From assembly GCF_028595265.1 (NCBI RefSeq), contig NZ_JAQQXP010000001.1, positions 2,976,001 to 3,040,000 on the forward strand: DNA of 64,000 nt, given 5' to 3'. Under the pieces are notes generated by a model, which did not search any database, was not told the origin of the DNA, and worked only from the letters and a program-made list of their open reading frames with translations. Positions 53,049-62,886 of the stretch are shown piece after piece (the stretch's first letter is position 1; every line of letters begins with the position of its first letter). The stretch comes from Alteromonas gilva (GTDB lineage: Bacteria > Pseudomonadota > Gammaproteobacteria > Enterobacterales > Alteromonadaceae). The translations under genes were made by a program, and so were the position numbers.

Positions 53049-55940
53049 TTACAACGTCAGATACTTCGCTTCAAATTCAGACATGGGCAGGGGTTTGCTG
53101 TAGTAGTAACCCTGCACTCTGTTACACCCCATTGCCTTTAACAAGTGTTCCTGCTCAGCTGTTTCAACGCCCTCAGCAACCACTCTCAAGCCAAAGTTAC
53201 CGGCCAGGTCAATGATCGATTTCACGACGCCGGATTGTTCGCCCTCTCCCAGCTTGGAGATAAACTCACGATCTATTTTCAATTTATCGACGGGCAGTTT
53301 ATCCAGATAAGCCAGAGACGAATAACCGGTGCCAAAATCATCAATCGCAACGCAAAAACCGAGTTTTCTGAGCTTAACCAGAATGCTGCTGGCCGACTCG
53401 AAGTTTTCAATGATGGCACTTTCAACAATCTCCAGCTCAATTCTGCTGGTATCGATGGGATGGTCGGCCAGTACTTCGGTCATGCGTCGCAATAGCTCGT
53501 TATCAGCCAAATCAAGCGCTGAGACATTGAAGGAAATAAACAATTGAGGATACTGGGTTTGCCAGCGCTCAATGATGCCAAATACCTCTTTTACCAGCCA
53601 GCCAGTGACTAAGCGAATAGCGCGGGTTTGCTCTGCCACGTCGATGAACGAATCCGGGGTAAGGAAGCCTTTAACCGGGTGATTCCATCTCAGTAATGCT
53701 TCGGCGCCCACCACGGCACCGTTAGCCCCATCAATCTGGGGTTGTAAATACAGTTCCAGTTCGTTTTCTGCTACCGCTCGTTTTAATTCAGACGCAATGG
53801 TAAGCCTTGAACTGGCCTCAACCAGAATATCGCTGGTAAAGAACGCAAGCTTAGATCCCCCGGCCTGTTTGGCTTTATACATGGCTGCGTCGGCCCGCAC
53901 TAACAAATCTTCACTGTTCGCAGCATCGGCCGGATACCGCGCAATGCCTACCGAACCACCAACATTAACTTCATGTTCTCCAACCAGGTAAAACGGTTGA
54001 TTCATTTCATCGATGAGTTTTCTGGCCAGTACTTCAAGTTCTGAGTCATGTTTATAATCTTCAACCAGCAAAACAAATTCGTCGCCCCCCATTCGTGCCA
54101 GCAGATCCGACGATCTTAACCGTAAACTTAATCGCTCAGTGACCATGCGTAACAATTCATCGCCAGCGGCATGACCAAGACTATCATTAACCACTTTAAA
54201 GCGATCAAGATCGAGATACAGTAAAGCACAATGCTGCCTGACTTCCTGACAGAGCGACACGGTATGTTGCAGGTGCAACTGAAACTGAACACGATTGGGC
54301 AAACCTGTCAGCGCGTCGTAGTGGGCTAAGCGTTCAAGTTTTTCTTCGGATTGTTTAAGGCTGGTAATGTCTGAAAATACAGCCAGATAATTTACCGCTG
54401 CGCCAACATCGTCTTTCACCACCGAGATACTTAACAGTTGGGGAAATACACTGCCATTTTTACGCCTGCTCCAAACCTCTCCGCGCCAAAATCCCGTTTC
54501 TGTAATGATAAACTGCATTTGCTCTATAAAGCTGCGCTCATACAAATCACTACCAAGAAAATCGGGTTTCTTGCCGAGTACCTCTTCCTCCTGGTAACCC
54601 GTAATGTCACTGAATGCAGGGTTAACCGATATAATATTGAGTGTGGCATCTGTCACAATGATGCCCTCCAAACTGTGGTTAAAGACCTGCTGACTTAACT
54701 CCCAACGCTTTTGATACTCTAAACGCTCGGTCGTATCGATGACGATGGTGTAAATAAGCTGACGGCCATTGCTCTCTATGGTCGTATTAAGTAGTTCGAC
54801 ATCGCGGATTTCACCTGAGGCGAGGCGATGTTGAACCGCATATTTGGAAGAACGCTCGACCATTGACCTTTTGATATGCCGCATCACAGAATCACGATCC
54901 ATGGTTTGAATATCGACAACACTCATAGCAGACATCTGCTCTGCCGAATAACCGTAATAGTTAACGGCGGCACGGTTAGCTTCAACGATTTGGCCATGCT
55001 CATCAATAATCAGCATCACCACGGCGTGTGCCGAAAAGAACTGCCGGAATTTTCGTTCGGATAATTTAAGCGCCGATAATGTGTCTTGTTGTAACAGACG
55101 GTTATTGAGCCTCAGTTGTGCGATATAGCAGGCTATAGTACCGATAATAAGCGCCATGACCCATGACAGAGGATGCAGTGTAAAGTTAATCCAGCCGTCT
55201 TTAGGTTGTGCCGCTAATTGCCATTGACCGTAGGGTAATTGAATCGATAAACGGACCGGTTGTTGCAGCTCGCGACTGCCGGTGTCTCGAAAAACATCAA
55301 TTAACTGCCCCTGAGCATTGTGTCCGCTAATGACCAAGTCCAGTGTTTGCTGATCAATAAAACCGGCTTCCCTAAGCACTTCCTGATAATCCAGCACCAC
55401 CGACAAAATACCCCAGATGCCGTTTTCATTCACCACGGGTATACGGGCAATAAACCCAACGCCTCCCTGAACCAGATCAACAGGTCCGGTTAATATGGTT
55501 GTGCCGATATCCAGCGCCTTAAACACAGAGTCCCGCTGTGCCTCGTTAACGCGATAATTCAACCCGAGTACTTTTTCGTTACCCTCCACCGGATAAATTA
55601 AGCTCACGACAAGGTCACGAGCCCCAGCAATGTTGATAATATTATTGCGCTGCTCAAGTAAGCGACTCATGTACAGGCTAAACCCTTGCTGATTTAAATC
55701 CGGGTTTAGTGACACATACGCGGCCGCACCACGGATCAACTCAATGTTAGTATAAAGCTCAAACTCCAGCGCCGCGCGCAAAGCGGACAACTGCTGGTTA
55801 ACAGCAGTTTTTTGTTCTTCACGCTGCCAGCGGCTGGCCGCGTAATCCGCGGTTAATGTCAGCAGGACAACAACCATAATGATCAACGAAAAGAGCACAA
55901 CGGGTCGCTGTGTGGGATTGGTTACATGTTGACTTTGCAA
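53049..55940 (-). CDS. CHASE-PAS-PAS-GGDEF-EAL membrane protein (c-di-GMP turnover)
   Basis: 963 residues. Membrane segment 1 (about 13-32), a periplasmic CHASE domain (about 45-255, ending before 'WVMALIIGTIACYIAQL', the second membrane segment near 258-278), PAS 1 (about 292-405), PAS 2 (about 415-530, 'LEGIIVTDATLNIISVNPAFSDITGY'), GGDEF (about 535-695, intact GGDEF in RMGGDEFVLL near 617) and EAL (about 710-955, EALLRW near 747, DDFGTGYSSL, LKIDREF, AEGVE). Both catalytic motifs are intact, so it may make and break cyclic di-GMP. CHASE domains sense small molecules outside the membrane. Confidence 0.93.
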   Translation of the reverse strand: MQSQHVTNPTQRPVVLFSLIIMVVVLLTLTADYAASRWQREEQKTAVNQQLSALRAALEFELYTNIELIRGAAAYVSLNPDLNQQGFSLYMSRLLEQRNNIINIAGARDLVVSLIYPVEGNEKVLGLNYRVNEAQRDSVFKALDIGTTILTGPVDLVQGGVGFIARIPVVNENGIWGILSVVLDYQEVLREAGFIDQQTLDLVISGHNAQGQLIDVFRDTGSRELQQPVRLSIQLPYGQWQLAAQPKDGWINFTLHPLSWVMALIIGTIACYIAQLRLNNRLLQQDTLSALKLSERKFRQFFSAHAVVMLIIDEHGQIVEANRAAVNYYGYSAEQMSAMSVVDIQTMDRDSVMRHIKRSMVERSSKYAVQHRLASGEIRDVELLNTTIESNGRQLIYTIVIDTTERLEYQKRWELSQQVFNHSLEGIIVTDATLNIISVNPAFSDITGYQEEEVLGKKPDFLGSDLYERSFIEQMQFIITETGFWRGEVWSRRKNGSVFPQLLSISVVKDDVGAAVNYLAVFSDITSLKQSEEKLERLAHYDALTGLPNRVQFQLHLQHTVSLCQEVRQHCALLYLDLDRFKVVNDSLGHAAGDELLRMVTERLSLRLRSSDLLARMGGDEFVLLVEDYKHDSELEVLARKLIDEMNQPFYLVGEHEVNVGGSVGIARYPADAANSEDLLVRADAAMYKAKQAGGSKLAFFTSDILVEASSRLTIASELKRAVAENELELYLQPQIDGANGAVVGAEALLRWNHPVKGFLTPDSFIDVAEQTRAIRLVTGWLVKEVFGIIERWQTQYPQLFISFNVSALDLADNELLRRMTEVLADHPIDTSRIELEIVESAIIENFESASSILVKLRKLGFCVAIDDFGTGYSSLAYLDKLPVDKLKIDREFISKLGEGEQSGVVKSIIDLAGNFGLRVVAEGVETAEQEHLLKAMGCNRVQGYYYSKPLPMSEFEAKYLTL

Positions 55941-56401
55941 GAAAGACTCATTCTGTTTAGCCCAAAGTTATACTTTGATGCCTGTCCGGTTAGTGATGCA
56001 GCGTCAGTATCTCTGCCTGTTTATGACAATAATAGGTCAATACCGTTGAAAAGGAAGATTATTTTTACCTACACCGAGCGAATTAGCTTTCCCGCTCAGT
56101 TCGGGGGTTAAAAAGTGAGTCTGCCGATGAGCGTGCAACAGATAGATAACAATACGCGGGTACTTTCAGCTGTTTATTGTGTAAGCAGGAAAATACAGAG
56201 CCAATATATTTCCTACCTTTTTAAACGAAAAGCTTATAGTTACCCGTCGTTTATTACGACTAATCACTCTCGAAAGAAACTAATAATGGTGGGAGTCAGC
56301 GTTGTAATTTTGGACTCAGGGCTATGCTGACTCATTAGCTCAGGTGCGCATCATGATCGCCAACTGAATAAATCATTGCACACTTTGCAGGGCACTCATC
56401 A
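55941..56401. other. Intergenic region without a supported gene
   Basis: About 460 bp between the GGDEF-EAL start and the terminator of the amidohydrolase operon. Two short plus-strand reading frames (61 and 71 codons) lack ribosome sites and recognisable sequence, so I do not call them genes. Confidence 0.4.
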
Positions 56402-56431
56402 ATAAAAAATGCCGGCTAAAAAGCCGGCATT
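56402..56431 (-). terminator. Terminator of the amidohydrolase operon
   Basis: AATGCCGGCT/AGCCGGCATT, a perfect 10-bp stem with a 4-nt loop, followed on the minus strand by TTTTTA. It lies 25 bp after the stop codon of the second amidohydrolase gene. Confidence 0.92.
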
Positions 56432-56455
56432 GTTGGTATCACATTAGCGCGCCAA

Positions 56456-57733
56456 TCAGCGAATATACTGTGACGTTTGCTTGGTTTGTGAACGCGTTTG
56501 GTAACGCTGCTGTAGTTTAATCTGACGTGAGGTCATCTCTATCGACTCGCCATCAATAATAACCATCTCAGCCGCTTCGGTCACTTCAAGCGGATCGCCA
56601 CTCCATACCACAACATCGGCCCGGGCACCTTGTGCTAACGTTCCTACCTGCTGCGAGACATTATAGATACTGGCAGGGTTGACAGTTAACGCCGCCATGG
56701 CTGCGTCCCAGGGAAGTCCGAAAGCCACCGCGTTGCCGGCATGCTGCGTGGCTAAACGGATATTATGCGTTTCCATGCCAATGGCAATGGTAACGCCAGC
56801 GTCATGCAGCCTTGCCGCGTTAGCAAGCGTGGCACCTAACTGATCAAAGCCACCGGGTAAGTTAAATTCAGGATCTAAAATAACCGGAATATCAGCCGCC
56901 GCTAACTCATCGGCGACGCGCCATGCTTCCATGGCATTCACCAGCACAACTTTTATTTGAGGGTAGCGCTTTTTAAAGGCGATAACCTGGCGAATATCCG
57001 CTGCACGATCGGCAAACATCAGTAACGGGGCTGCTCCCTCTATCACAGGTTGCAGAGCTTTTACATCAGCGCGACTGTTGATGCCATGCCATGGGTTAGT
57101 TGGATTGAGTTGAGCGCTACCGGTAAATTGCTTTGCTTCGTCAATCACCTGGTTCAGCGTTACCCACAAAGCAGCTCTTGAGCCACCGTTGTCGTCGGCA
57201 CCATGATTGCTGACATCTACCGACATAAACGCCTGAGGCTTTAACACCGAATCAGCAGCGCCCGATAACGTAATCACAGCCCCCAGTCCATTAAGCAATG
57301 TGTCAGCGCGGGAAACTGTTGTAGCTGCTGACGTGATCCCCTCTACCCGGCTAATCGCCATCAAGGATGAATCGGGATTTACTGCATAACTAACATCAAA
57401 TGCGGCGCCGGTTGCAGATATCAGGCTATCGCTTACCGATGAATCAACGGTACCAGCTGAACTGCTTACCTCTACCAAACCAAGTTGTGTGTAAGCTCCA
57501 AAGAGACCAGGCGTAACATACTTGCCCGTGGCATCGATTGTATCGTAACCGTCTGGCACATTACTGCCCTCTCTGACAGCAACAATTTTATTGTCTTCAA
57601 TTAAAACCGTCGCTGCCTCAAGCGTTCCCTGGGCCGTACCGGTATAGACTTTACCGCCAACAATCGCCAGTTTGTCTGCCAGTGCGGCTGAACTCATTGC
57701 TGTCAGCAAGCAGGTTAATAATAATTTCTTCAT
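56456..57733 (-). CDS. Exported amidohydrolase-like protein lacking the metal-binding motif
   Basis: 425 residues with a signal peptide (about 1-19, ending ALA). It has the amidohydrolase frame: 'LAIVGGKVYTGTAQGTLEAATVLIEDNKIVAV' at the start and 'GTLAQGARADVVVWSGDPLEV' at the end. But the usual HxH after the first strand is replaced by 'PGLFGAYTQLGLVE', and no other clear His metal ligands are present. It is therefore probably not a metal hydrolase. It overlaps the upstream, apparently active paralogue by 4 bp, so it may be a regulatory or structural partner of that enzyme. Confidence 0.88.
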   Translation of the reverse strand: MKKLLLTCLLTAMSSAALADKLAIVGGKVYTGTAQGTLEAATVLIEDNKIVAVREGSNVPDGYDTIDATGKYVTPGLFGAYTQLGLVEVSSSAGTVDSSVSDSLISATGAAFDVSYAVNPDSSLMAISRVEGITSAATTVSRADTLLNGLGAVITLSGAADSVLKPQAFMSVDVSNHGADDNGGSRAALWVTLNQVIDEAKQFTGSAQLNPTNPWHGINSRADVKALQPVIEGAAPLLMFADRAADIRQVIAFKKRYPQIKVVLVNAMEAWRVADELAAADIPVILDPEFNLPGGFDQLGATLANAARLHDAGVTIAIGMETHNIRLATQHAGNAVAFGLPWDAAMAALTVNPASIYNVSQQVGTLAQGARADVVVWSGDPLEVTEAAEMVIIDGESIEMTSRQIKLQQRYQTRSQTKQTSQYIR

Positions 57734-59148
57734 TTGATGTCTCCCTCACCGACTTGTCCTAACTCAAAATCAGCCACTGGCCAGGAATCAGGATCGTTGA
57801 GATCAAAGGCCAGACCGCCATCGATATAGACTTTCGTGGCGCGCGCGTACGTCGAAAACGGATCGGCGCTCCACAGCACTAAATCGGCATTTTTGCCGCT
57901 TTCCAATGAACCGGTTTCATCAAAAATACCCAGTGATTTGGCCGGATTGGCAGATAACCAGGTCCAGGCGTCTTCCTGACTAATGTCGATACCGGCGCGA
58001 CGTCCATCAGACCATGCCTTGGCCGCTTCCTGATTTAAACGCTGAATACCTAAATCACTGTCGGAGTGGACAATCGCACACGCCCCGGCTTCGTGAACCA
58101 TAGGCACGTTTTCGCGAATACCGTCGTAGGCTTCCATTTTAAAGCCCCACCAGTCGGCCCACAGTGCTGAACAAACGTTATTTTCGGCCAGCAGATCACT
58201 AATTTTGTATGCTTCTACGCCGTGTTGAAAGGAGTAAATCTGGTAACCAAACTCTTTCATCACATCCATCATTACCGCCATTTCATCGGCCCGGTAACAA
58301 TGCATATGCACTCTGATCTCGTCTTTCAAAACACCCATAAGTGTTTCAAGGTTGAGATCACGCTTAGGAGGACTAGGATTTTTACCCGCTTCATAGTCGG
58401 CTTCGTACCGCTCCCATTTGCGCATATAATCCTGTGCATCAGACCAGGCCTGACGATATCCGGCAACGTTACCCATACGGGTCGACGGGCCGCCACGCTG
58501 GCCATAAACCCGCTTGGGATTTTCACCACACGCCATTTTTAAGCCATACGGGGCATCGGGAAATTTCATTTCCTGCATGGTCCGCCCTGGTACATTTTTC
58601 AGTACCACCGAACGGCCACCAAATAAATTAGCCGAGCCAGGTAAAATTTGCAGCGCTGTCACACCACCGGCCAACGCGCGGCCAAACCCGGGATCCTGCG
58701 GCCAGACTGAATGCTCAGCCCAGACATTCGCCGTTACAGGCTTAACCATTTCGTTGCCGTCGGAGTGAGACTTCGTAGAAGGGTTAGGATAAACGCCTAA
58801 ATGACTGTGCACGTCAATAATACCCGGCGTGACCCATTTACCGGTACCATCAATCGTCTCAACATCTGCAGGCACGTCTACATCGCTGCCTACAGCAACA
58901 ATTTTACCGTCGGCGAAATACACCGTGCCGTTTTCGATTTTATTACCTACACCATCTAAAATAGTCACACCGGTAATGGCTACCGGACGACTTTCTAAAG
59001 GCTGGTACTGACTGGGGAATGGATTTTTATCAATTGTAACCTTGGCTGCCTGTTCTTTTTGCGCCGCGTTATCGTCTCCACAAGCAGAGAGTAACACCGC
59101 ACAACAACACACCAAGGAAACACTCATTTTTCGTAGTGTATTTTCCAT
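57730..59148 (-). CDS. Amidohydrolase lipoprotein with intact metal site
   Basis: 472 residues. The N-terminus has a lipobox (LSAC, about residue 22), so it is probably anchored in a membrane facing the periplasm. The amidohydrolase core keeps HSH (DVHSHLG), a second His pair 'VHMHCYRADE', HG (FQHGVEA) and HSDSD, the expected metal ligands. It ends with 'GSLESGKNADLVLWSADPF'. Related exported enzymes act on peptide-like or imidazolone-type substrates; the actual substrate is unknown. It is the first gene of a two-gene operon with the HxH-lacking paralogue. Confidence 0.9.
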   Translation of the reverse strand: MENTLRKMSVSLVCCCAVLLSACGDDNAAQKEQAAKVTIDKNPFPSQYQPLESRPVAITGVTILDGVGNKIENGTVYFADGKIVAVGSDVDVPADVETIDGTGKWVTPGIIDVHSHLGVYPNPSTKSHSDGNEMVKPVTANVWAEHSVWPQDPGFGRALAGGVTALQILPGSANLFGGRSVVLKNVPGRTMQEMKFPDAPYGLKMACGENPKRVYGQRGGPSTRMGNVAGYRQAWSDAQDYMRKWERYEADYEAGKNPSPPKRDLNLETLMGVLKDEIRVHMHCYRADEMAVMMDVMKEFGYQIYSFQHGVEAYKISDLLAENNVCSALWADWWGFKMEAYDGIRENVPMVHEAGACAIVHSDSDLGIQRLNQEAAKAWSDGRRAGIDISQEDAWTWLSANPAKSLGIFDETGSLESGKNADLVLWSADPFSTYARATKVYIDGGLAFDLNDPDSWPVADFELGQVGEGDIK

Positions 59149-59281
59149 GAGCTACCTGTATTTTAATTTTAGTTTTTTCAGACCTGTCGTTAGCAAGCCG
59201 GTTTACTATAGCAGCGCGCACGCGCGCTCTTCAAAAGCAGCTATAACGTTAGCCGAATGTGGATTGGGGTACAAGTAGGTG

Positions 59282-60226
59282 TTACGCCGATGCGTTGGCT
59301 GACCGATTAAGTACGGCGACAATCTCGTCGGCGTGTTGCAAACGGCGAATATTGTCGAATAATTCAGCGGCTTCGGGGTATTGGCGCTTAAGATATCCGC
59401 ACCATTGCTTAAGACGATTAGGGTAATAGCGGCCTTTGTCACCGTAAATTTCGTAGCCAGAATAGTCAATCAGCAACCGCGCTAACTCGGGCCAGCTCAT
59501 GGGCGCGACGTTATTGCGAATATGCAACGCCAGATTCGGCATGGCCAATGCGCCTCTGCCAATCATGATGTCGTCACAACCGGACATCTGCTGGCACCTC
59601 AGCGCATCGTCATGTGACCAGATTTCACCATTAGCAATGACAGGCAGCTGGGTTTTAGCGCGAATTTTTTTAATCCACTCCCAGTAAGCGGGCGGGCGGT
59701 AACCTTCAGTTTTTGTGCGGGCGTGAACGACCAGCTCAGACGCGCCGGCTTCATCAATGGCCACCGCATTGTCTATGGCCAGAGATTTATCTTCGTAACC
59801 TAAGCGGATTTTAGCGGTCACGGGTAAATCTGCCGGTACCGCTTCGCGAACGGCTTTAACAATATCATGCAGTTGCTGGGTGTATTGCAACAACACTGCC
59901 CCACCGCGGCTTTTATTCACGGTTTTAGCCGGACAACCAAAATTTAAATCAATGCCTGGTGAGCCTAACTCTACCGCCGTTAAGGCGTTTTCCGCTAACC
60001 ATTCGGGGTGTTGCCCTAATAATTGCACCCGCACCGGCACGCCGCTCGGCGTTTTGCCACCGTTCTGCAGTTCCGGACACATGCGATAAAACGTCTTCGC
60101 CGGCAGTTTTTGGTCTACCACTCTGACAAATTCTGTCACGCACAGATCAAAGCCACCCACACGGGTAAGCATATCTCGCATTAAGTGATCAACAACGCCT
60201 TCCATCGGCGCTAGCAGAATTCGCAT
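59282..60226 (-). CDS. dusC: tRNA-dihydrouridine(16) synthase DusC
   Basis: 314 residues. FMN-binding TIM barrel: 'LLAPMEGVVDHLMRDML', 'VQLLGQHPEWLAENA', catalytic Cys in LNFGCPAKTVNKSRGGA, 'AKIRLGYED', 'VVHARTKTEGYRPPAYWEWI' and 'IMIGRGALAMPNL'. It reduces uridine 16 in the D-loop of tRNAs. The 'EGVVDHLMRD' and 'TEFVRV' segments fit DusC rather than DusA or DusB. Confidence 0.94.
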   Translation of the reverse strand: MRILLAPMEGVVDHLMRDMLTRVGGFDLCVTEFVRVVDQKLPAKTFYRMCPELQNGGKTPSGVPVRVQLLGQHPEWLAENALTAVELGSPGIDLNFGCPAKTVNKSRGGAVLLQYTQQLHDIVKAVREAVPADLPVTAKIRLGYEDKSLAIDNAVAIDEAGASELVVHARTKTEGYRPPAYWEWIKKIRAKTQLPVIANGEIWSHDDALRCQQMSGCDDIMIGRGALAMPNLALHIRNNVAPMSWPELARLLIDYSGYEIYGDKGRYYPNRLKQWCGYLKRQYPEAAELFDNIRRLQHADEIVAVLNRSANASA

Positions 60227-60299
60227 AATTTAGGGTATTCAAAAATTAAGGGAGGCGGATTTTAGCAGATCATGACGACGCTGGCATCTGTATTGGTAC

Positions 60300-60506
60300 T
60301 CAGCGTGCACGTAATTTGCAGCGTTCCTGACAACGTAACAAAATTGCCCGGCGCTCAGTGACATCAGCATGATGCCAGCCGGTGATCTCATCAATGTGAC
60401 GCTGACACCCCAGGCAAATATCATCTGGATCCAGACAACAGTTGCCAATACAGGGCGACGACACTATCGCCTGTTCGATGGGTACTTCCGGCGTTGGCTT
60501 AATCAT
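60300..60506 (-). CDS. DUF1289 family protein
   Basis: 68 residues from the ATG at 60506 (MIKPTPEVPIEQAIVSSPCIGNC); a longer frame to 60575 is possible but starts in non-conserved sequence. The four-cysteine pattern CxxxCxxDxxxxxCxGCxR followed by 'TGWHHADVTERRAIL' is the DUF1289 signature. The cysteines may bind zinc or an iron-sulfur cluster. Function unknown. It lies upstream of dusC on the same strand. Confidence 0.85.
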   Translation of the reverse strand: MIKPTPEVPIEQAIVSSPCIGNCCLDPDDICLGCQRHIDEITGWHHADVTERRAILLRCQERCKLRAR

Positions 60507-60749
60507 TTTCTGTTTGCTGTTCCACAGTAAACCACAAGCACACATAACAGCTGAACTGCGCGTTGAGCTGAGCAAAAAACTCGGTCTCGCTATTGGCTTG
60601 TTGTCTTATCAGCTTTTGTCCTATGCCTTCATACAAGAGTGCGACGTAAACCATGATATCCCCGCTATTTGGTGACTATAGCGAGGATTATACATTTAGA
60701 CGTCTAGAAACCCAAACATCCACACATCTAAACCCGATTATTTATTCCA

Positions 60750-61649
60750 TTATTTCAGCAAATACTGTAAAGCGCCCTCCACGGCGGCCACCTGTGCCCG
60801 GTTACAAATTTCCGGAGTGGCCGATGGGCTGTCAGGGTAAACTTCCGTGGTTGAACAATAGGTGGCATGACTAAAACCACCGCATAAAAATAGTTTTCTT
60901 TTGTCGTAGCATATTACCCCTTCAGACGGGACTGCGGCACCGATAATCAGCCCATTCTCATCGGCAGGCGCAATGTGGGTAACCTTACTGACTTCATTAA
61001 TGATGGCTTGTTGCAAAGGTAAATTGGGCGCCGCCTCATCCGCCACCAGATAAAAACCGTCCGGAATATCCCACGCCTTTTGCTCTATGGCATCGCGAGC
61101 AGCCAGGGCCGGGCGAAATTCACTGTTATCGGTATCGGTGGTCTCATGCAGGTCGATATGTAATAAAAACGACTGGGGCATGGCTCCAATAAAGTCCATC
61201 AGTAGCTTCGCTTCAGGCGCTGGAGAGTCAGGATAAAACGACCGGTTTGGATCGATGGCTAAGGGATTCCACCGGTTGATGGTTTCATAACCCCAGGGAC
61301 TGATACAGGGCACAACAATAAGGTTTACGTTGTCAAAGTAAGTCTTTGCATATTCTCTGGCAAACAGCAGCGCACCCTGCACGCCACTGGTTTCATAACC
61401 GTGCACACCGCCAGTGACCAGCACCCAGGGCGCATCGGCCAATGGTGCTTTAGGTAACAATGCATACAGTGGATAACGGGATTCATCATAAGGTAAGGCA
61501 CCGTACTGAATAACCGAAAAATAATCCGGCACTGCCTCAAGTTGATTCAACACCTCATCTGCATAACTACGCTTAACCGTTTGCGCGGCGAGCCACTGCT
61601 TTTTTTCCTCTTCTCCCCAAGGACGACCTGGTGTGCCAATAGAATACAT
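60750..61649 (-). CDS. M14-family metallocarboxypeptidase-like protein
   Basis: 299 residues, no signal peptide. Zinc ligands are visible in GGVHGYETSG (His83 and Glu86, HxxE) and in HIDLHETTD (third His). The likely catalytic Glu is in CSTTEVYPDS near the C-terminus. 'NRWNPLAIDPNRSFYP' matches the substrate-binding NP(D)xNR region. It belongs to the M14 / succinylglutamate desuccinylase superfamily; the substrate may be a C-terminal or acyl-linked residue. It stands alone, about 240 bp before DUF1289 on the same strand. Confidence 0.87.
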   Translation of the reverse strand: MYSIGTPGRPWGEEEKKQWLAAQTVKRSYADEVLNQLEAVPDYFSVIQYGALPYDESRYPLYALLPKAPLADAPWVLVTGGVHGYETSGVQGALLFAREYAKTYFDNVNLIVVPCISPWGYETINRWNPLAIDPNRSFYPDSPAPEAKLLMDFIGAMPQSFLLHIDLHETTDTDNSEFRPALAARDAIEQKAWDIPDGFYLVADEAAPNLPLQQAIINEVSKVTHIAPADENGLIIGAAVPSEGVICYDKRKLFLCGGFSHATYCSTTEVYPDSPSATPEICNRAQVAAVEGALQYLLK

Positions 61650-62033
61650 ACTTCACCTCTTTTTAAGTAATACAGGAGTATAACACGCAGCCCTGCGCTC
61701 AAAAATACCATCAGTGCTGACACGCTGTGCAGAGCAAGCAGCACTGAGCCACGCCCTGGTAATTACCCGAATTGGGCGTTTCAACCGTAAATCTGAAAAC
61801 GCGCTCAAGACTGCCAGAAAATTAATTGAACCCGGCTATCCACCGGCCACGTTGGCCACTTCACTTAATAAAAGGGCAGTTAAAAAAGTGTCGTGTAATA
61901 AAATAATCAATGGGGGCGTTGTCAATACACAGTCGGCTTTGCCATCCGGCATCGTCTACCCTGCAGCGCGTGTATCCGTGAGTGTTAAGGCAGTGAGTCA
62001 ATAGGCATTGTTTTTCAGCCGACGAGCAGGCAT
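61650..62033. other. Intergenic region, possible short ORF not supported
   Basis: A 96-codon plus-strand reading frame at 61714-62004 has no ribosome site and no recognisable domain. I see nothing else except the promoter side of the M14 gene. Confidence 0.35.
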
Positions 62034-62059
62034 AAAAAAACCAGCCAAAAGGCTGGTTT
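62034..62059 (-). terminator. Terminator of the tRNA-Ala/tRNA-Glu operon
   Basis: AAACCAGCC/GGCTGGTTT, a 9-bp stem with a 4-nt loop, followed on the minus strand by seven Ts. It is 8 bp after the last tRNA-Glu. Confidence 0.9.
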
Positions 62060-62066
62060 ATTTATA

Positions 62067-62142
62067 TGGCGTCCCCTAGGGGATTCGAACCCCTGTTACC
62101 GCCGTGAAAGGGCGGTGTCCTAGGCCTCTAGACGAAGGGGAC
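62067..62142 (-). tRNA. tRNA-Glu (UUC), copy 3 in transcription order
   Basis: 76 nt including encoded CCA. Acceptor GTCCCCT/AGGGGAC with G discriminator, anticodon TTC in a CTTTCAC loop, T-arm GGGGTTCGAATCCCC. It is nearly identical to E. coli tRNA-Glu. Confidence 0.97.
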
Positions 62143-62297
62143 AGAAATTTTGCTAACGAAGTGAACTTCGTTACGTGTCGGCAAGGTAAACAAGGCGTTG
62201 CACAAGCAACATTCATTTTACTTTACCGCTATTTCAGTCCTGAAAGTCTTGCAACTTCCGGCCTATTTCACAGTTACGGACTGTGACACCGTTAATA

Positions 62298-62373
62298 TGG
62301 CGTCCCCTAGGGGATTCGAACCCCTGTTACCGCCGTGAAAGGGCGGTGTCCTAGGCCTCTAGACGAAGGGGAC
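62298..62373 (-). tRNA. tRNA-Glu (UUC), copy 2
   Basis: Same 76-nt sequence as the neighbouring copies, including CCA and anticodon TTC; offset exactly 231 bp from copy 3. Confidence 0.97.
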
Positions 62374-62528
62374 AGAAATTTTGCTAACGAAGTGAACTTC
62401 GTTACGTGTCGGCAAGGTAAACAAGGCGTTGCACAAGCAACATTCATTTTACTTTACCGCCATTTCAGTCCTGAAAGTCTTGCAACTTCCGGCCTATTTC
62501 ACAGTTACGGACTGTGACACCGTTAATA

Positions 62529-62604
62529 TGGCGTCCCCTAGGGGATTCGAACCCCTGTTACCGCCGTGAAAGGGCGGTGTCCTAGGCCTCTAGACGAAGG
62601 GGAC
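62529..62604 (-). tRNA. tRNA-Glu (UUC), copy 1
   Basis: Identical tRNA-Glu, first of the three after tRNA-Ala. The 5' spacer (62605-62760) is diverged from the other spacers after its first bases. Confidence 0.97.
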
Positions 62605-62760
62605 GGAAATTTTGCTAACGAAGTAAACCTCGCTAACTGTAAGGACGGAAGAATGACCGCTGTATAAACAATCTGCTCGTTAGTACCTTACAAGTATTTC
62701 AGTCCTGAAGCTTATGTAAACTTCGGCCTATTTCACGACTTAACATCATGAAAAGTAATT

Positions 62761-62836
<76 letters not shown>

Positions 62837-62886
62837 GTTAGGGATGTCAGAATCAGTAACATGACTGTTCCGTGACAGCGGGGCGC

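Larger units (their letters stand above)
62067..62604 (-). repeat. Tandem 231-bp repeat carrying tRNA-Glu
   Basis: The tRNA-Glu gene plus a 155-bp spacer is repeated with a 231-bp period (spacers 62143-62297 and 62374-62528 differ at about one base, TACCGCTATT against TACCGCCATT). The third tRNA is followed on the 5' side by diverged spacer. This points to recent duplication or gene conversion. Confidence 0.9.

Noticed and set aside
55926..56330. Two short plus-strand frames (61 and 71 codons)
   Set aside because: Poor starts, no conserved features, and the first overlaps the start of the GGDEF-EAL gene.
61714..62004. 96-codon plus-strand frame
   Set aside because: No ribosome site, no recognisable domain.
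62104..62517. Two near-identical 60-codon frames
   Set aside because: They begin inside tRNA-Glu genes and recur only because the DNA is tandemly repeated.
62067..62604. Regular repeats that could suggest a CRISPR-like array
   Set aside because: The repeated unit is a full tRNA-Glu gene, and the spacers are nearly identical rather than unique.
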